Assembly (NCBI GenBank): GCA_929200535.1
Contig: CAKMZV010000002.1
Coordinates: 11,537-75,536 of the forward strand
Direction of reading: 5' to 3'
Length of the DNA stretch: 64,000 nucleotides
Origin: an uncultured Gammaproteobacteria bacterium
GTDB lineage: Bacteria > Pseudomonadota > Gammaproteobacteria > CAKMZV01
Under the pieces are notes generated by a model. That model ran no database searches, was not told where the DNA came from, and worked only from the letters and a program-made list of their open reading frames with translations. Below are positions 48,758-58,016 of the stretch, piece by piece; position 1 is the stretch's first letter; each line of letters opens with the position of its first letter. Made by a program: the position numbers and the translations under genes.

Positions 48758-49336
48758 TTGAAAAATCTTACGGTTTGGAAAATTTATTGTCGATCTTTAA
48801 AAAAAAGAGAGATAGAAAAACGGGTTTTAGTTTACCCAAGTGAAAGTGTTTTCGCTCTTGGGGGAAACCCTTTTTGTCCTAAAGTTCTATCCTCTATTGA
48901 ATTATATAAGCACACCAAAAACTCAACAAGAAAAGCTTTTATTTTGCTTGTTAATTCTTTTGAGGAGGCTTTGTTATTGGGAGATTTTTGTGTTGAAGAA
49001 TATCAAAAATTGATAAAAGAATTGCCACCCAATACTCCCTTAACCCTGATAGGAAAAGCAAATTCTTTGGTCCCAAAAAAATTATGTTACCAATCAAAGG
49101 TCGCTATTCGCATCGTGCGAGATCCTTTTTTAAAAATATTACTCAATATTTTTCCTTTCCCTCTTATTTCTACCAGTCTAAATCCACCAAAAAAACATCC
49201 TACAACTCTAAATATTAAAGCTAAGGTTTTTGCAAAAAGAAGAAATTTAGATGCTTTCTTTGTTGCTAAAAATAATTTTACTAGTAAAAAAACCAGTCGA
49301 ATTTATGATATTGTTGAAAAAAAATGGTTAAGGTAA
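48758..49336 (+). CDS. tsaC: Threonylcarbamoyl-AMP synthase (YrdC/Sua5 family)
   Basis: The 192-residue protein has the YrdC pattern VLVYPSESVFALGGNP, KAFILLVNSFEEAL, VAIRIVRDPFLKILL and PLISTSLNPP. TsaC makes threonylcarbamoyl-AMP for the universal t6A37 tRNA modification. The usual N-terminal KxxR nucleotide site is less conserved (KHTKNSTRKAF). The start is a TTG at 48758, giving a normal length, but only one base separates it from the polA GTG; a later start would truncate the fold. The YciO branch is a less likely alternative. Confidence 0.8.
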   Translation: MKNLTVWKIYCRSLKKREIEKRVLVYPSESVFALGGNPFCPKVLSSIELYKHTKNSTRKAFILLVNSFEEALLLGDFCVEEYQKLIKELPPNTPLTLIGKANSLVPKKLCYQSKVAIRIVRDPFLKILLNIFPFPLISTSLNPPKKHPTTLNIKAKVFAKRRNLDAFFVAKNNFTSKKTSRIYDIVEKKWLR

Positions 49337-49376
49337 TTCCCTGCAAAAAAAAATAAGATAAAGCAAATATTCTATA

Positions 49377-50336
49377 TTAAGTTTTTTTACTTAACAAGTC
49401 TTTTTCATCAGGCGGTTTAGAGTCTTTTAAAGATTCATTAAGCTCTAAGGTTCTCGTTGGAAAAGCCATATCGGCATTATTTCTTTTTACTATGTCGATA
49501 ATGCTTAACATTACTTCTTGCCTTGCTTCTCTATAAACTTCCCAATCAGATGATTCAGTAAAACAATAAACCTGACAATCTAAAGAGGATGGAGCAAAGC
49601 GTGTTAAGTGTACCATTAGAGTTTGATTCGTCGCAATAGCTGAATTATTTTTTAAATATTCTTCAATTTCATACACAATTTTTCTCACCTGTTCAGCATC
49701 TTTATATCTTAATGAAAACTCTTCACAAATACGACGATTTTTCATCCTGTTTGGGTTTTCTATAATAATACTCATAAAAGTTGAATTAGGAACATATATC
49801 GGTCTTTTATCAAAAGTTTCTATCTCCGTTAATCGTAGATTAATTTTTTTTACCGTTCCCTCTATATTTCTGTCTGGAGAAGATATCCATTCTCCCTCAA
49901 CAAAAGGTTTATCCATAAAAAGGACTATTCCTCCAAAAATATTAGTAATAAATTCTTTAGAAGCAAAACCTATAGCAAGCCCAGCTATCCCCCCTGCTGC
50001 AAGAAAATGATTAATGTTTATCCCAAAAAAATCTAAACTATAAAGGAAAAATAAAACAAAAAAAACAATCCTAAAAATTGTTTTTATTAAGCTAGAATTT
50101 TGTTTTATTGCTTTATTTTTAAGGGTTTGCTTTTCTAACTTTTTATTTATTAATTTTAGTAAAAAGGTGTAAGAAAAAAAATAAAGACCAAGTATAAACA
50201 CATATAACAACAAATTCTTTGCTATATTCCATGCTTTTGTATTTTCTTTACTTATTAACCCAAACTCTTCTAAAAAAAGACTACTTGTCAATATAAAAAG
50301 ACCTAAGCAACTTACAACAAAAATTGTTTTTTTCAT
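49377..50336 (-). CDS. MscS-family mechanosensitive channel
   Basis: The 319-residue protein has four predicted helices (about 3-19, 39-61, 89-105, 110-135). The last is the Gly/Ala-rich pore helix GGIAGLAIGFASKEF, followed by FGGIVLFMDKPFVEGEWI and FDKRPIYVPNSTFMSIIIENP of the MscS beta domain. The channel opens under membrane tension to release solutes. The FDKRPIYVPNS text fits the YnaI/YbdG-like branch, but I do not assign a symbol. It is convergent with tsaC. Confidence 0.88.
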   Translation of the reverse strand: MKKTIFVVSCLGLFILTSSLFLEEFGLISKENTKAWNIAKNLLLYVFILGLYFFSYTFLLKLINKKLEKQTLKNKAIKQNSSLIKTIFRIVFFVLFFLYSLDFFGININHFLAAGGIAGLAIGFASKEFITNIFGGIVLFMDKPFVEGEWISSPDRNIEGTVKKINLRLTEIETFDKRPIYVPNSTFMSIIIENPNRMKNRRICEEFSLRYKDAEQVRKIVYEIEEYLKNNSAIATNQTLMVHLTRFAPSSLDCQVYCFTESSDWEVYREARQEVMLSIIDIVKRNNADMAFPTRTLELNESLKDSKPPDEKDLLSKKT

Positions 50337-50401
50337 TTTTAATTTACAAAGGAAAGGGATTAAATAAAAGCTTTTAATTTATTTTTTATTTTGCAACTAT
50401 T

Positions 50402-51268
50402 TTATTCAAGTAACTCCTCTAAATCTTCATCTTCATACTCTTCTAAATTTTCTAATTCAGGTACATTCCCATCGTAAATTTGATATTTTAGATTTTGAAA
50501 ATAAATTCTACGAAAAAAACTATATTTATCGTTAGCTCCTGAAAGTATAGCGGCTTCTCTATCTAAAAAAGATGCTCTTCTATCAATAATTTTTAATACT
50601 TGTAAAAAACTGGAAGCTTTAGCTTCTTTATTGGTGTACGCTGTATAGGGGTCAGCAATTCCATCATCTCCTCGTTGATAGTGATTTAATGGCTCTATGA
50701 GGTTATCTCCCAAAAGACTGAAACCCCCTCTTACCGTACTTGAACCAAAAAAGGGCAAAACAATATAGTTTCCTGACTCAACTCCCCAAACGGCTAACGT
50801 TTGATTAAAATTTTCATTAAATCTTTCTAATCCTATTTCTCCAGCAACGTCTAAAATACCACCTAATCCCAAAGTTGAATTTATAAGAAAGCGTGTTAAA
50901 GATACTCCCGATACATTTCCTTTTCCTTGAAGTAAAGCATTTACTGACGTTATAGGTTCTTTAATATTTTTGTAAAAATTGCTTACTCCTTGTTGTATAA
51001 AATCAGGTGTTATTGCGTCATAAACTTGGGAGATTGGTTTTAATAAATAAGTATCCAAAAAGTCATTAAAGGCAAAAACTTTCCTGTTAACTCCTTCCCA
51101 AGGATCAGACACTTCTTCTTGACAATCACTAAAGGTATAACATTCTTCAGGTACTTCAGCTAACTTTTCAGAATCAGAGAATACCTTATTACTATTAAAT
51201 AATATAAAAAAGAATAGTAGTAGTAATAGGGTACTACTTTTTTGTTGAAAACAGTTGATAGAAAACAT
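50402..51268 (-). CDS. mlaA: MlaA-family outer membrane lipid asymmetry protein, no lipobox
   Basis: The 288-residue protein matches MlaA/VacJ: DPWEGVNRKVFAFNDFLDTY, RFLINSTLGLGGILDVA, NFNQTLAVWGV and YIVLPFFGSSTVRGG. MlaA removes misplaced phospholipids from the outer leaflet and passes them to MlaC. The signal peptide (residues ~1-31) ends VFS-DSE without a lipobox cysteine, unlike the E. coli lipoprotein, so the protein may be soluble or anchored by its doughnut fold alone. The tail is strongly acidic. mlaBCDEF are not in the window. Confidence 0.88.
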   Translation of the reverse strand: MFSINCFQQKSSTLLLLLFFFILFNSNKVFSDSEKLAEVPEECYTFSDCQEEVSDPWEGVNRKVFAFNDFLDTYLLKPISQVYDAITPDFIQQGVSNFYKNIKEPITSVNALLQGKGNVSGVSLTRFLINSTLGLGGILDVAGEIGLERFNENFNQTLAVWGVESGNYIVLPFFGSSTVRGGFSLLGDNLIEPLNHYQRGDDGIADPYTAYTNKEAKASSFLQVLKIIDRRASFLDREAAILSGANDKYSFFRRIYFQNLKYQIYDGNVPELENLEEYEDEDLEELLE

Positions 51269-51433
51269 ATTTATTGGGTTTTAGAAAAAAAAATAAACTT
51301 GAAAACTTGGTAAATAAGTATAAAAGTTGTGAGAAACTTTTAGAGCATTCGTTTTTTAATAACAATTGTAAAACCATTATCCATTGATATTAACATTTAA
51401 TTGTTAATAACTTTAATTAGATTTAAAAAGGTA

Positions 51434-51814
51434 TTATTTTTTAGGAACAAAATCTAAAGAAGCTGAATTAATACAAAATCTCTTAAAAAAAGGTTCTGGA
51501 CCATCATCAAAAACATGCCCTAAATGAGAGTTGCATTGATAACAACAAACTTCGATTCTTTTTTGAAATAAACTATTATCTTCAATAAAAACAACAGACT
51601 TTTCTGAAGATGGATTTTTGAAACTTGGCCATCCAGAAAATGAATTATATTTATCTTGGCTGTTAAAGAGTAAATTGTCACAACAAACACATTTGAAGCT
51701 CCCCTCTTCATAAAAATCATTGTATTTTCCACTAAAAGGAGCCTCTGTTGATTTTTCTTGAGTGATAGAGTGCTGTAAAGGTGTTAATTTTTTTAGATTA
51801 GGATTTTTTTTCAT
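51434..51814 (-). CDS. msrB: Peptide methionine-R-sulfoxide reductase
   Basis: The 126-residue protein has the two CxxC zinc pairs (CVCC and CYQC), SFSGWPSF, SHLGHVFDDGP and the catalytic cysteine in RFCINSASLDF. It repairs R-methionine sulfoxide. No signal peptide is seen, so it is cytoplasmic. Gor in the next transcription unit and mlaA nearby give no functional link beyond redox repair. Confidence 0.94.
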   Translation of the reverse strand: MKKNPNLKKLTPLQHSITQEKSTEAPFSGKYNDFYEEGSFKCVCCDNLLFNSQDKYNSFSGWPSFKNPSSEKSVVFIEDNSLFQKRIEVCCYQCNSHLGHVFDDGPEPFFKRFCINSASLDFVPKK

Positions 51815-52004
51815 TAGTAAAATTATAAGAGATTAAACCTTTACTTAAAAAAATAAAAAGTTTTAATCCCTTTTAGATTATAAATAAGATTATGAATATA
51901 TTTAAAGAGAGAATAAAAGTCTTATAGTAGATTATGTGAAAATTATATTTTATTAAAGAAATTAAATAAATATAATTTTTATCTTTTTTTACTGTCTATA
52001 GTAT

Positions 52005-52037
52005 GAGACTTTGTCATATCTTTTGTTCAAAATTCTC
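52005..52037. mobile_element. Diverged 33-bp mini-element upstream of gor
   Basis: In reverse orientation it reads GAGAATTTTGAACAAAAG at one end and GACAAAGTCTC at the other. The flanks are AGTAT and AGCAT, four of five matching. It lies about 50 bp before the gor start, in the likely promoter region. Confidence 0.6.
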
Positions 52038-52088
52038 AGCATACATATTAATATAAGAAGTAGTAAAAAACAACAAAAAATATAAAAA

Positions 52089-53507
52089 ATGAAAAAATAC
52101 GATTGGATTGTTATTGGTGGAGGAAGTGGAGGTTTATCTGTTATTGAAACGGCTATTCAGTTTGGAAAAAAATGTCTTTTAATTGATCCTAATCCACTTG
52201 GAGGAACCTGTGTAAATGTTGGTTGTGTTCCTAAAAAAATGATGTGGTTTCTTACTGATGTTTATGAAAAATCCACTCTATTAAAGGACTATGAAATAAA
52301 AGAAAATATTGAAAATAAAAGAGATTTTCTTTTTTCTGAATTTGTCGAAAAAAGACAAAAATCAATCAAAAATATTAATACTTGGTATGAAGCACAAATA
52401 TCGAATAAAGCAACGTATATTAAAGGAACCGCAAACTTTATTTCTGCAAACAAAATAAGAGTGGGAAAGGATGTTTTTGAAGGGGAAAGAATTGTTGTGT
52501 CAACCGGCTCTACCCCCGTTTATCCAGAAGATATAGAAGGAGCAGAACATGGAATCACTTCAGATGGCTTTTTTGAATTGAGAGAAATTCCTAAAAGTGT
52601 TTGTATTGTTGGCAGCGGTTATATTGCTCTTGAATTAGCATCTTTAATTGCAACATTACAAAAAATAAAATATAACAAACCTCAAGTGACTGTTCTTGTA
52701 AGGTCTAATCAGATTCTTAAAAATATAGATAAAGAAACGGCTTGCTTTTTGCAAAAACAAATAACCCTTAAAGGTATTAATTTTTTATTTCAAAGCCAAA
52801 TAAAAAAAATAACCAGAAAAAACAAAGAGTTACATATAAAATTAAAATCAATAGAAGCCTCTTCCTCTGTAAAAAATATGCCATCTTTTAACCCTTCTGA
52901 TTTTTTAAAAGCCGAAACCTTAATTTGGGCAACAGGACGAAAACCAAAAATTACAAGTTTGGACCTAAATAAAACAAAAATAAAAACAGACTCAAGGGGA
53001 TATATACAAATAGATGAGTTTTTTGAAACACAAGAACCCAATCATTTTGCTTTAGGGGATGTCATTGATAAACCTCAACTGACTCCAGTAGCCGTTCAAT
53101 CTGGGAGAAGGCTGGTTAGGCAAATTTATGAGGATAAACAAGAACATAAAGTTAGCTTTGATTTTATACCGACGGCAATCTTTACCCACCCACCCCTTTC
53201 AACCATTGGCATGAGCTCAGAAAAAGCAAAAGAAGAAGGGATTGAAACAGAAGAGTTTTTTTCTAAATTTACCCCAATGCTTTACAACTTTTCCTCATCA
53301 GCCCCAGAAACCTTTATTAAACTCGTTTGTGAGAAACAAAGCCAAAAGGTTTTGGGTTTACATATGGTGGGGGAGGGAGTTGATGAGATTTTACAAGGCT
53401 TTGCCGTCGCTATTAAAATGGGAGCAACCAAAAAGGATTTTGACCGCACCATGGCGATTCACCCAACCTCGGCAGAAGAAATCGTTACGTTAAAGCCGAT
53501 CTCTTAA
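52089..53507 (+). CDS. gor: Glutathione reductase
   Basis: The 472-residue flavoprotein has GGGSGGLSVIETA, the redox pair in GGTCVNVGCVPKK, the NADPH motif GSGYIALELASL, ATGRKP, FALGDV and the C-terminal catalytic AIHPTSAEE. It reduces GSSG with NADPH and supports the glutaredoxin in this window. GSGYIA and the HPTSAEE end fit glutathione reductase more than lipoamide dehydrogenase or mercuric reductase. It is convergent with hemB, separated by the parS-like palindromes. Confidence 0.93.
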   Translation: MKKYDWIVIGGGSGGLSVIETAIQFGKKCLLIDPNPLGGTCVNVGCVPKKMMWFLTDVYEKSTLLKDYEIKENIENKRDFLFSEFVEKRQKSIKNINTWYEAQISNKATYIKGTANFISANKIRVGKDVFEGERIVVSTGSTPVYPEDIEGAEHGITSDGFFELREIPKSVCIVGSGYIALELASLIATLQKIKYNKPQVTVLVRSNQILKNIDKETACFLQKQITLKGINFLFQSQIKKITRKNKELHIKLKSIEASSSVKNMPSFNPSDFLKAETLIWATGRKPKITSLDLNKTKIKTDSRGYIQIDEFFETQEPNHFALGDVIDKPQLTPVAVQSGRRLVRQIYEDKQEHKVSFDFIPTAIFTHPPLSTIGMSSEKAKEEGIETEEFFSKFTPMLYNFSSSAPETFIKLVCEKQSQKVLGLHMVGEGVDEILQGFAVAIKMGATKKDFDRTMAIHPTSAEEIVTLKPIS

Positions 53508-53543
53508 TCAAACAAAAAGCTCGATTTCACTCACAGCAAAAAA

Positions 53544-53559
53544 GGTTTCACGTGAAACT
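53544..53559. promoter_or_regulatory. parS-like centromere site 1
   Basis: GTTTCACGTGAAAC (53545-53558) is a perfect 14-bp palindrome. The 16-mer GGTTTCACGTGAAACT matches the ParB-binding parS consensus TGTTTCACGTGAAACA at 14 of 16 positions, the differences being only the outermost bases. It lies in the gor-hemB intergenic gap. Confidence 0.75.
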
Positions 53560-53561
53560 CT

Positions 53562-53577
53562 TGTTTCATATGAAACG
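53562..53577. promoter_or_regulatory. parS-like centromere site 2 (weaker)
   Basis: TGTTTCATATGAAACG contains a perfect 14-bp palindrome GTTTCATATGAAAC. It differs from the parS consensus at the two central bases and one outer base. It is 3 bp from site 1, on the same helical face as a tandem pair, and overlaps the last codons and stop of hemB. Confidence 0.5.
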
Positions 53578-54555
53578 ATGGTTTTTGGCAAACTCTTTTG
53601 AAAAATAAGATACGACGATGTTTGCTCCCGCTCTTCTAAAAGACAGGAGGATTTCATAGATGGTGTCTTCAGGTATAAACCCGTTGTTTATGGCTGTTTT
53701 TTGCATAGAGTACTCTCCGCTTGTGTGGTAGGCTGCAAGAGGGAGGTTGGTGTGCTCTCTTAGTTTTGAAAGAATATCCAAATAGGGGAGACCGGGCTTA
53801 ACCATCAATATGTCAGCCCCCTCGTTGATGTCAAGATCCGCCTCAATAAATATTTCATTTATATTGTGAGGGTTGATTTGATAACCTTTTTTATCTTTCT
53901 TTTTTAATGTTGAGCCGCTCCCGACACCCTCTCTAAAAGGTGCGTATAGTGAAGACGCAAATTTTATACAATAGGAAAGAATTATAGTGTTTTTAAATCC
54001 GCCCTGTTCTAAAGCGTTTCTAATGACGCCAATCCTTCCATCCATCATATCAGAGGGGGCAACAATGTCGGCTCCAGCTTGTGCCAAAGAGGATGCCTGC
54101 ATAGACAGGACCTCTAAGGTTTGATCGTTTAAAACCTCTTGGTTTTTACCAAGCAGTCCGTCGTGACCGTGTGTTGTAAAGGGGTCTAAAGCAACGTCGG
54201 CCATAATACATATTTCGGGAAAAGCGTCTTTAATTCTTTTTATTGTTTGTTGTGTTAAGCCGTTGGGACTATGAGCCTCTCTTCCGTCCTCTGTTCTTTT
54301 TTCTATAGGGGTGTCGGGAAAAAGGGCTATTGTAGAAATCCCAACCTTTAACAATTCCTCAACTTCTTTAAGCACGCTTTTTGATGAAAACCGAAAAATA
54401 CCCGGCATTGAGTTAATGGGGGTTCGGGGTGAGGCTTTTTCTGTTATAAAAAGGGGCTGGATTAAATTTTCAACGCCAACCGTTGTTTCTCTTACCATTT
54501 CCCTTATGGTATGGTTTTGTCTAAGTCTTCTGGGTCGGGTAAGCGGGTGCTTCAT
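53566..54555 (-). CDS. hemB: Delta-aminolevulinic acid dehydratase
   Basis: The 329-residue protein has catalytic lysines in SYCIKFASS and MVKPGLPYLD and the SGEYSM loop. The metal site DVALDPFTTHGHDG has no zinc cysteines, so it is the magnesium-dependent type known from Pseudomonas aeruginosa. It condenses two 5-aminolevulinate molecules to porphobilinogen for haem. It overlaps lspA by 4 nt at its start, and its stop is inside a parS-like palindrome. Confidence 0.96.
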   Translation of the reverse strand: MKHPLTRPRRLRQNHTIREMVRETTVGVENLIQPLFITEKASPRTPINSMPGIFRFSSKSVLKEVEELLKVGISTIALFPDTPIEKRTEDGREAHSPNGLTQQTIKRIKDAFPEICIMADVALDPFTTHGHDGLLGKNQEVLNDQTLEVLSMQASSLAQAGADIVAPSDMMDGRIGVIRNALEQGGFKNTIILSYCIKFASSLYAPFREGVGSGSTLKKKDKKGYQINPHNINEIFIEADLDINEGADILMVKPGLPYLDILSKLREHTNLPLAAYHTSGEYSMQKTAINNGFIPEDTIYEILLSFRRAGANIVVSYFSKEFAKNHRFI

Positions 54556-55115
54556 TTTTTGTTGTTCTTTTGGTTTGTCGTATTAGTGCTTTTTTCTTCA
54601 ATGCTCTTTTCTTTTTTTTGAGGGTTTTTAATGTTGTCTAAAATAAGCAAACCGATACCAACGGAAATGCAGATGTCGGCAACATTAAATACTGGCCAGT
54701 GGTATTGCTCCCAATGAAAGTCTAAAAAATCAAAAACATAGCCGTAAACAGATCGGTCAATCAGGTTTCCAATAGCACCACCGAGAACAAAGCTTAGAGA
54801 AAAACCAAAGAGGGGTCGTTTTCTTACATTTATTGTAAGCAACCAGATGAAAATTCCCAAGCTGATGACAGAAGATAGAAAAATAAAAAAAGGTCTTTGC
54901 CACCCTCCGGCATCGGAAAGAAAACTAAAGGCAGCACCATGATTGAAAATTAGTCGAATGTTGAAGATAGAGTTTACATAAACGCCCCCGCCTTCACTAA
55001 ACAAAAAGCCGACAAGAGACTTGCTGCTTTGGTCAAGGATGATCAAAACAAGCACCAGGGGTAAAAGCTGCCAGCCTGTACGAGGGTCTTTGTTTGATGT
55101 AAGCGAGTTTTTCAT
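54552..55115 (-). CDS. lspA: Lipoprotein signal peptidase
   Basis: I choose ATG 55115 (MKNSLTSNKD, 187 residues), after the ileS stop at 55126; an upstream in-frame start at 55163 would lie within ileS. Four helices and the two catalytic aspartates are visible in GGAIGNLIDR and FNVADICIS. It cuts prolipoproteins at the lipobox, so it serves BamE and the lipoprotein at 33610. The C-terminal tail is Lys/Asn-rich. The ileS-lspA order is standard in proteobacteria. Confidence 0.92.
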   Translation of the reverse strand: MKNSLTSNKDPRTGWQLLPLVLVLIILDQSSKSLVGFLFSEGGGVYVNSIFNIRLIFNHGAAFSFLSDAGGWQRPFFIFLSSVISLGIFIWLLTINVRKRPLFGFSLSFVLGGAIGNLIDRSVYGYVFDFLDFHWEQYHWPVFNVADICISVGIGLLILDNIKNPQKKEKSIEEKSTNTTNQKNNKK

Positions 55116-55125
55116 TGTTCTTTTT

Positions 55126-57951
55126 TTAAACAAATTGACGAAGTTCTCCATTCCCATAAACATTCAGAATGGAGCGTGAATCAAGGTCTGGGTGTTTCGG
55201 GTTGCTGCCGACATCGGCACGACGGTGCCAACTACGCTCACAACGCTTAAAAGGACACGTCTCTGCTAAAATCTTTAACCCCTCCATGCTTTCCTCTAAT
55301 CCTTTGGGCGCCTCTTCGATTTTTTTAATTTCGGCATACGAGGTGATAAAAACAAACCGGAGTTCATCGCCTAACAAAAGCAGGTTTTGAGCGAGAGCAG
55401 GGCTTGCATAAAGAGTAATTTGAGCGTCTAAAGAACCTCCAATTTTTCTATCGTTACGCAAGGTTTCTAATTTTTTATCAACAAGAGACTTTATCTCTTG
55501 GAGGGTTTTCCAATAACCAACATTGAGCGTTTCTTTTTCTGGAAGAGTGCTTAAGCCTGAATACCAAGTTTGTAATAGAATGCTTTTTTTGTTCTCCCCT
55601 ATGTGTTGCCATATTTCCTCACTGGTGAACGAAAGGATTGGACACAGCCAACGAACAATTGCCTGACAAAGGTGATAAAGAGATGTTTGGGCGGAACGTC
55701 TTGGCAGGCTATTTGTTTGGCAGGTGTATAAGCGATCTTTAAGAATGTCCAAATAAAAAGCACCCATCTCAACCGCACAAAAATGTTGAATTTTTTTACA
55801 AATAGTATGAAATTCGTAGTCCTTATAGGCAATAATAATCTCTTCTTGTAATCGTCGAGCTTGATTTATTGCCCAACGATCAAGGCTTAATTGTTGAGAA
55901 AAGTCCACCCCATTTTCTTGATAGTTAAAGTCCTCAAGGTTTCCGAGGAAATAGCGAACGGTATTTCGGATTCGACGATAGGAATCACCCACTCGCTTAA
56001 AGATTTCATCTGAAACAGACATTTCTTGTCGGTAATCGCTGGAAGCAATCCATAAGCGCAAAATATCGGCGCCAAGAGTTTGACATACTTTTTGTGGTTC
56101 AACAATATTGCCCTCTGATTTAGACATTTTTTTACCGTGTTGGTCAACGGTAAAGCCGTGGGTTAGGACGGCCTTGTAAGGGGGTGCACCATTAAGAGCG
56201 ATGCCCGTTAGTAGAGCAGACTGAAACCACCCTCGATGTTGATCCGAGCCCTCAAGATAAAGGTCTGCAGGAAAGGTTAATCCCTCTTCTTTTCTGTCAA
56301 GTGTGGCGTGAGTCATTCCAGAATCAAACCAGACATCGAGTACATCGTTGCACTTTTCATAATTTTGAGAATCGGCTTCCCCAACCAATTCCTCAAGGCT
56401 CAAATCAAACCAAGCGTCAGCACCCTTTTCTTTAATTTTAAGGGCTACCTCGTCTATAATTTGCAGAATATTCGGGTGCATTTCCCCTGTTTTTTTATGT
56501 GTGATAAAAGGAATTGGAACGCCCCAAAACCGTTGGCGAGAAATACACCAGTCGGGTCGGTTATTTAACATTCCCTTCATTCTTTCTTTTCCAGATTGGG
56601 GGAAAAACGCAACCTCTTCTAAGGCGTTTAACGCATCCTCAGAAATGTTTTTCAAGTTAATAAACCACTGGGTCGTCGCACGAAAAATAAGTGGTGTTTT
56701 GGTGCGCCAACAGTGAGGATAGCTGTGTTTAAACTTTTCACAAGCGAGTAGGCGGTTGGTTTCAGTTAATTTGTCAACAATCAACTTTTCGGCTTTACCG
56801 ACAAACATTCCTCCAAAGAGGGGGAGGTCTTCATAAAAACACCCCTTTTCATTGACGGGACAAGAGGAATCTAATTGATACTTTAATCCAACAACAAAAT
56901 CCTCTGGACCGTGTGCGGGAGCGGTATGTACACAGCCCGTTCCTGAATCTAAAGTTACATGGTCTCCGAGAACGATGGGTATGTCTCTTTCATAGAAAGG
57001 GTGAGAAAAAAGCAAGCCTTCAAGTTTTTTTCCGACGGTTGTTGATAAGACCTTAAACGATGCTTTATAGCGTTTTGCACACTCCTCTATTAATTCTTTG
57101 GCAATAAGCATTGCCCTTTTTTTGTTATCTGCCTCAATGCCCACAAGTGCGTACTCATAGTCTGGGTGAACAGAGATTGCCTGACTGGCAGGAAGGGTCC
57201 AGGGTGTTGTTGTCCAGATAACCGCTTCTACCTCCATAGAATCAAGCGTAGATTCTTCAACCTCAAAAAGAGCACAAAGCTTTTCCGTGTTTTTTGTGGG
57301 ATAAGCGACATCAATTGCTAAGGATGTTTTTTCGTGATATTCTATCTCTGCCTCCGCAAGGGCAGACTCACATCCCGTGCTCCAATGCACTGGTTTTAGC
57401 CCACTTCGGATAAAGCCTTTTTGGTAGAGTTTTTTTAATGCAAGAACCTCGTTTGCCTCAACATAAAAGTCCTTTGTTTTATAGGGGGAAACCCAATCAC
57501 CGATGATACCAAGGCGAAGAAAGTCTTCTTTTTGTTGATTAATTTGTTGTTCAGCAAAATCTCGACAGTGTTGACGAAACTCCGAAGCGTTGTACTTTCC
57601 ACCGACCTTACCGTGTTTTTTTTCTATTTGCATTTCAATAGGCAAACCATGACAATCCCAACCAGGAATGTAGTTAATTGCTTGATTGTCCATTAAGCGA
57701 GACTTAATGATGATGTCTTTTAGGATTTTATTGACAGCATGCCCAATATGAATCTTCCCATTAGCATAAGGTGGACCATCGTGTAAAACAAAAGTAGATG
57801 GACGGGGGTTTGTTTTTACATCCTCCTGAATGGTCTGATAAATATTTTGTTTTTTCCAGTTTTCAAAAAGCTCAGGCTCGCGCGAAGCCAGGCTGGCTCT
57901 CATAGGAAAAGAGGTTTTTGGAAGATTAAGAGTATCGGAATATTTATTCAT
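55126..57951 (-). CDS. ileS: Isoleucyl-tRNA synthetase lacking C-terminal zinc cysteines
   Basis: The 941-residue class I synthetase has HIGH (HIGHA after PPYANGKI), the editing domain with TTTPWTLPASQA, and KMSKS. Length fits E. coli (938). The C-terminal zinc ribbon, normally two CxxC pairs, reads CERSWHRRADVG and DSRSILNV: three of the four cysteines are changed, while the surrounding residues are kept. In E. coli this zinc is needed for activity, so compensation is expected. It precedes lspA. Confidence 0.96.
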   Translation of the reverse strand: MNKYSDTLNLPKTSFPMRASLASREPELFENWKKQNIYQTIQEDVKTNPRPSTFVLHDGPPYANGKIHIGHAVNKILKDIIIKSRLMDNQAINYIPGWDCHGLPIEMQIEKKHGKVGGKYNASEFRQHCRDFAEQQINQQKEDFLRLGIIGDWVSPYKTKDFYVEANEVLALKKLYQKGFIRSGLKPVHWSTGCESALAEAEIEYHEKTSLAIDVAYPTKNTEKLCALFEVEESTLDSMEVEAVIWTTTPWTLPASQAISVHPDYEYALVGIEADNKKRAMLIAKELIEECAKRYKASFKVLSTTVGKKLEGLLFSHPFYERDIPIVLGDHVTLDSGTGCVHTAPAHGPEDFVVGLKYQLDSSCPVNEKGCFYEDLPLFGGMFVGKAEKLIVDKLTETNRLLACEKFKHSYPHCWRTKTPLIFRATTQWFINLKNISEDALNALEEVAFFPQSGKERMKGMLNNRPDWCISRQRFWGVPIPFITHKKTGEMHPNILQIIDEVALKIKEKGADAWFDLSLEELVGEADSQNYEKCNDVLDVWFDSGMTHATLDRKEEGLTFPADLYLEGSDQHRGWFQSALLTGIALNGAPPYKAVLTHGFTVDQHGKKMSKSEGNIVEPQKVCQTLGADILRLWIASSDYRQEMSVSDEIFKRVGDSYRRIRNTVRYFLGNLEDFNYQENGVDFSQQLSLDRWAINQARRLQEEIIIAYKDYEFHTICKKIQHFCAVEMGAFYLDILKDRLYTCQTNSLPRRSAQTSLYHLCQAIVRWLCPILSFTSEEIWQHIGENKKSILLQTWYSGLSTLPEKETLNVGYWKTLQEIKSLVDKKLETLRNDRKIGGSLDAQITLYASPALAQNLLLLGDELRFVFITSYAEIKKIEEAPKGLEESMEGLKILAETCPFKRCERSWHRRADVGSNPKHPDLDSRSILNVYGNGELRQFV

Positions 57952-58016
57952 AGAGGTTGTTTAGTATAGTAATAGGGACTTTTTAATTATAAAACACAGA
58001 CGGGTTTAATTTATTG

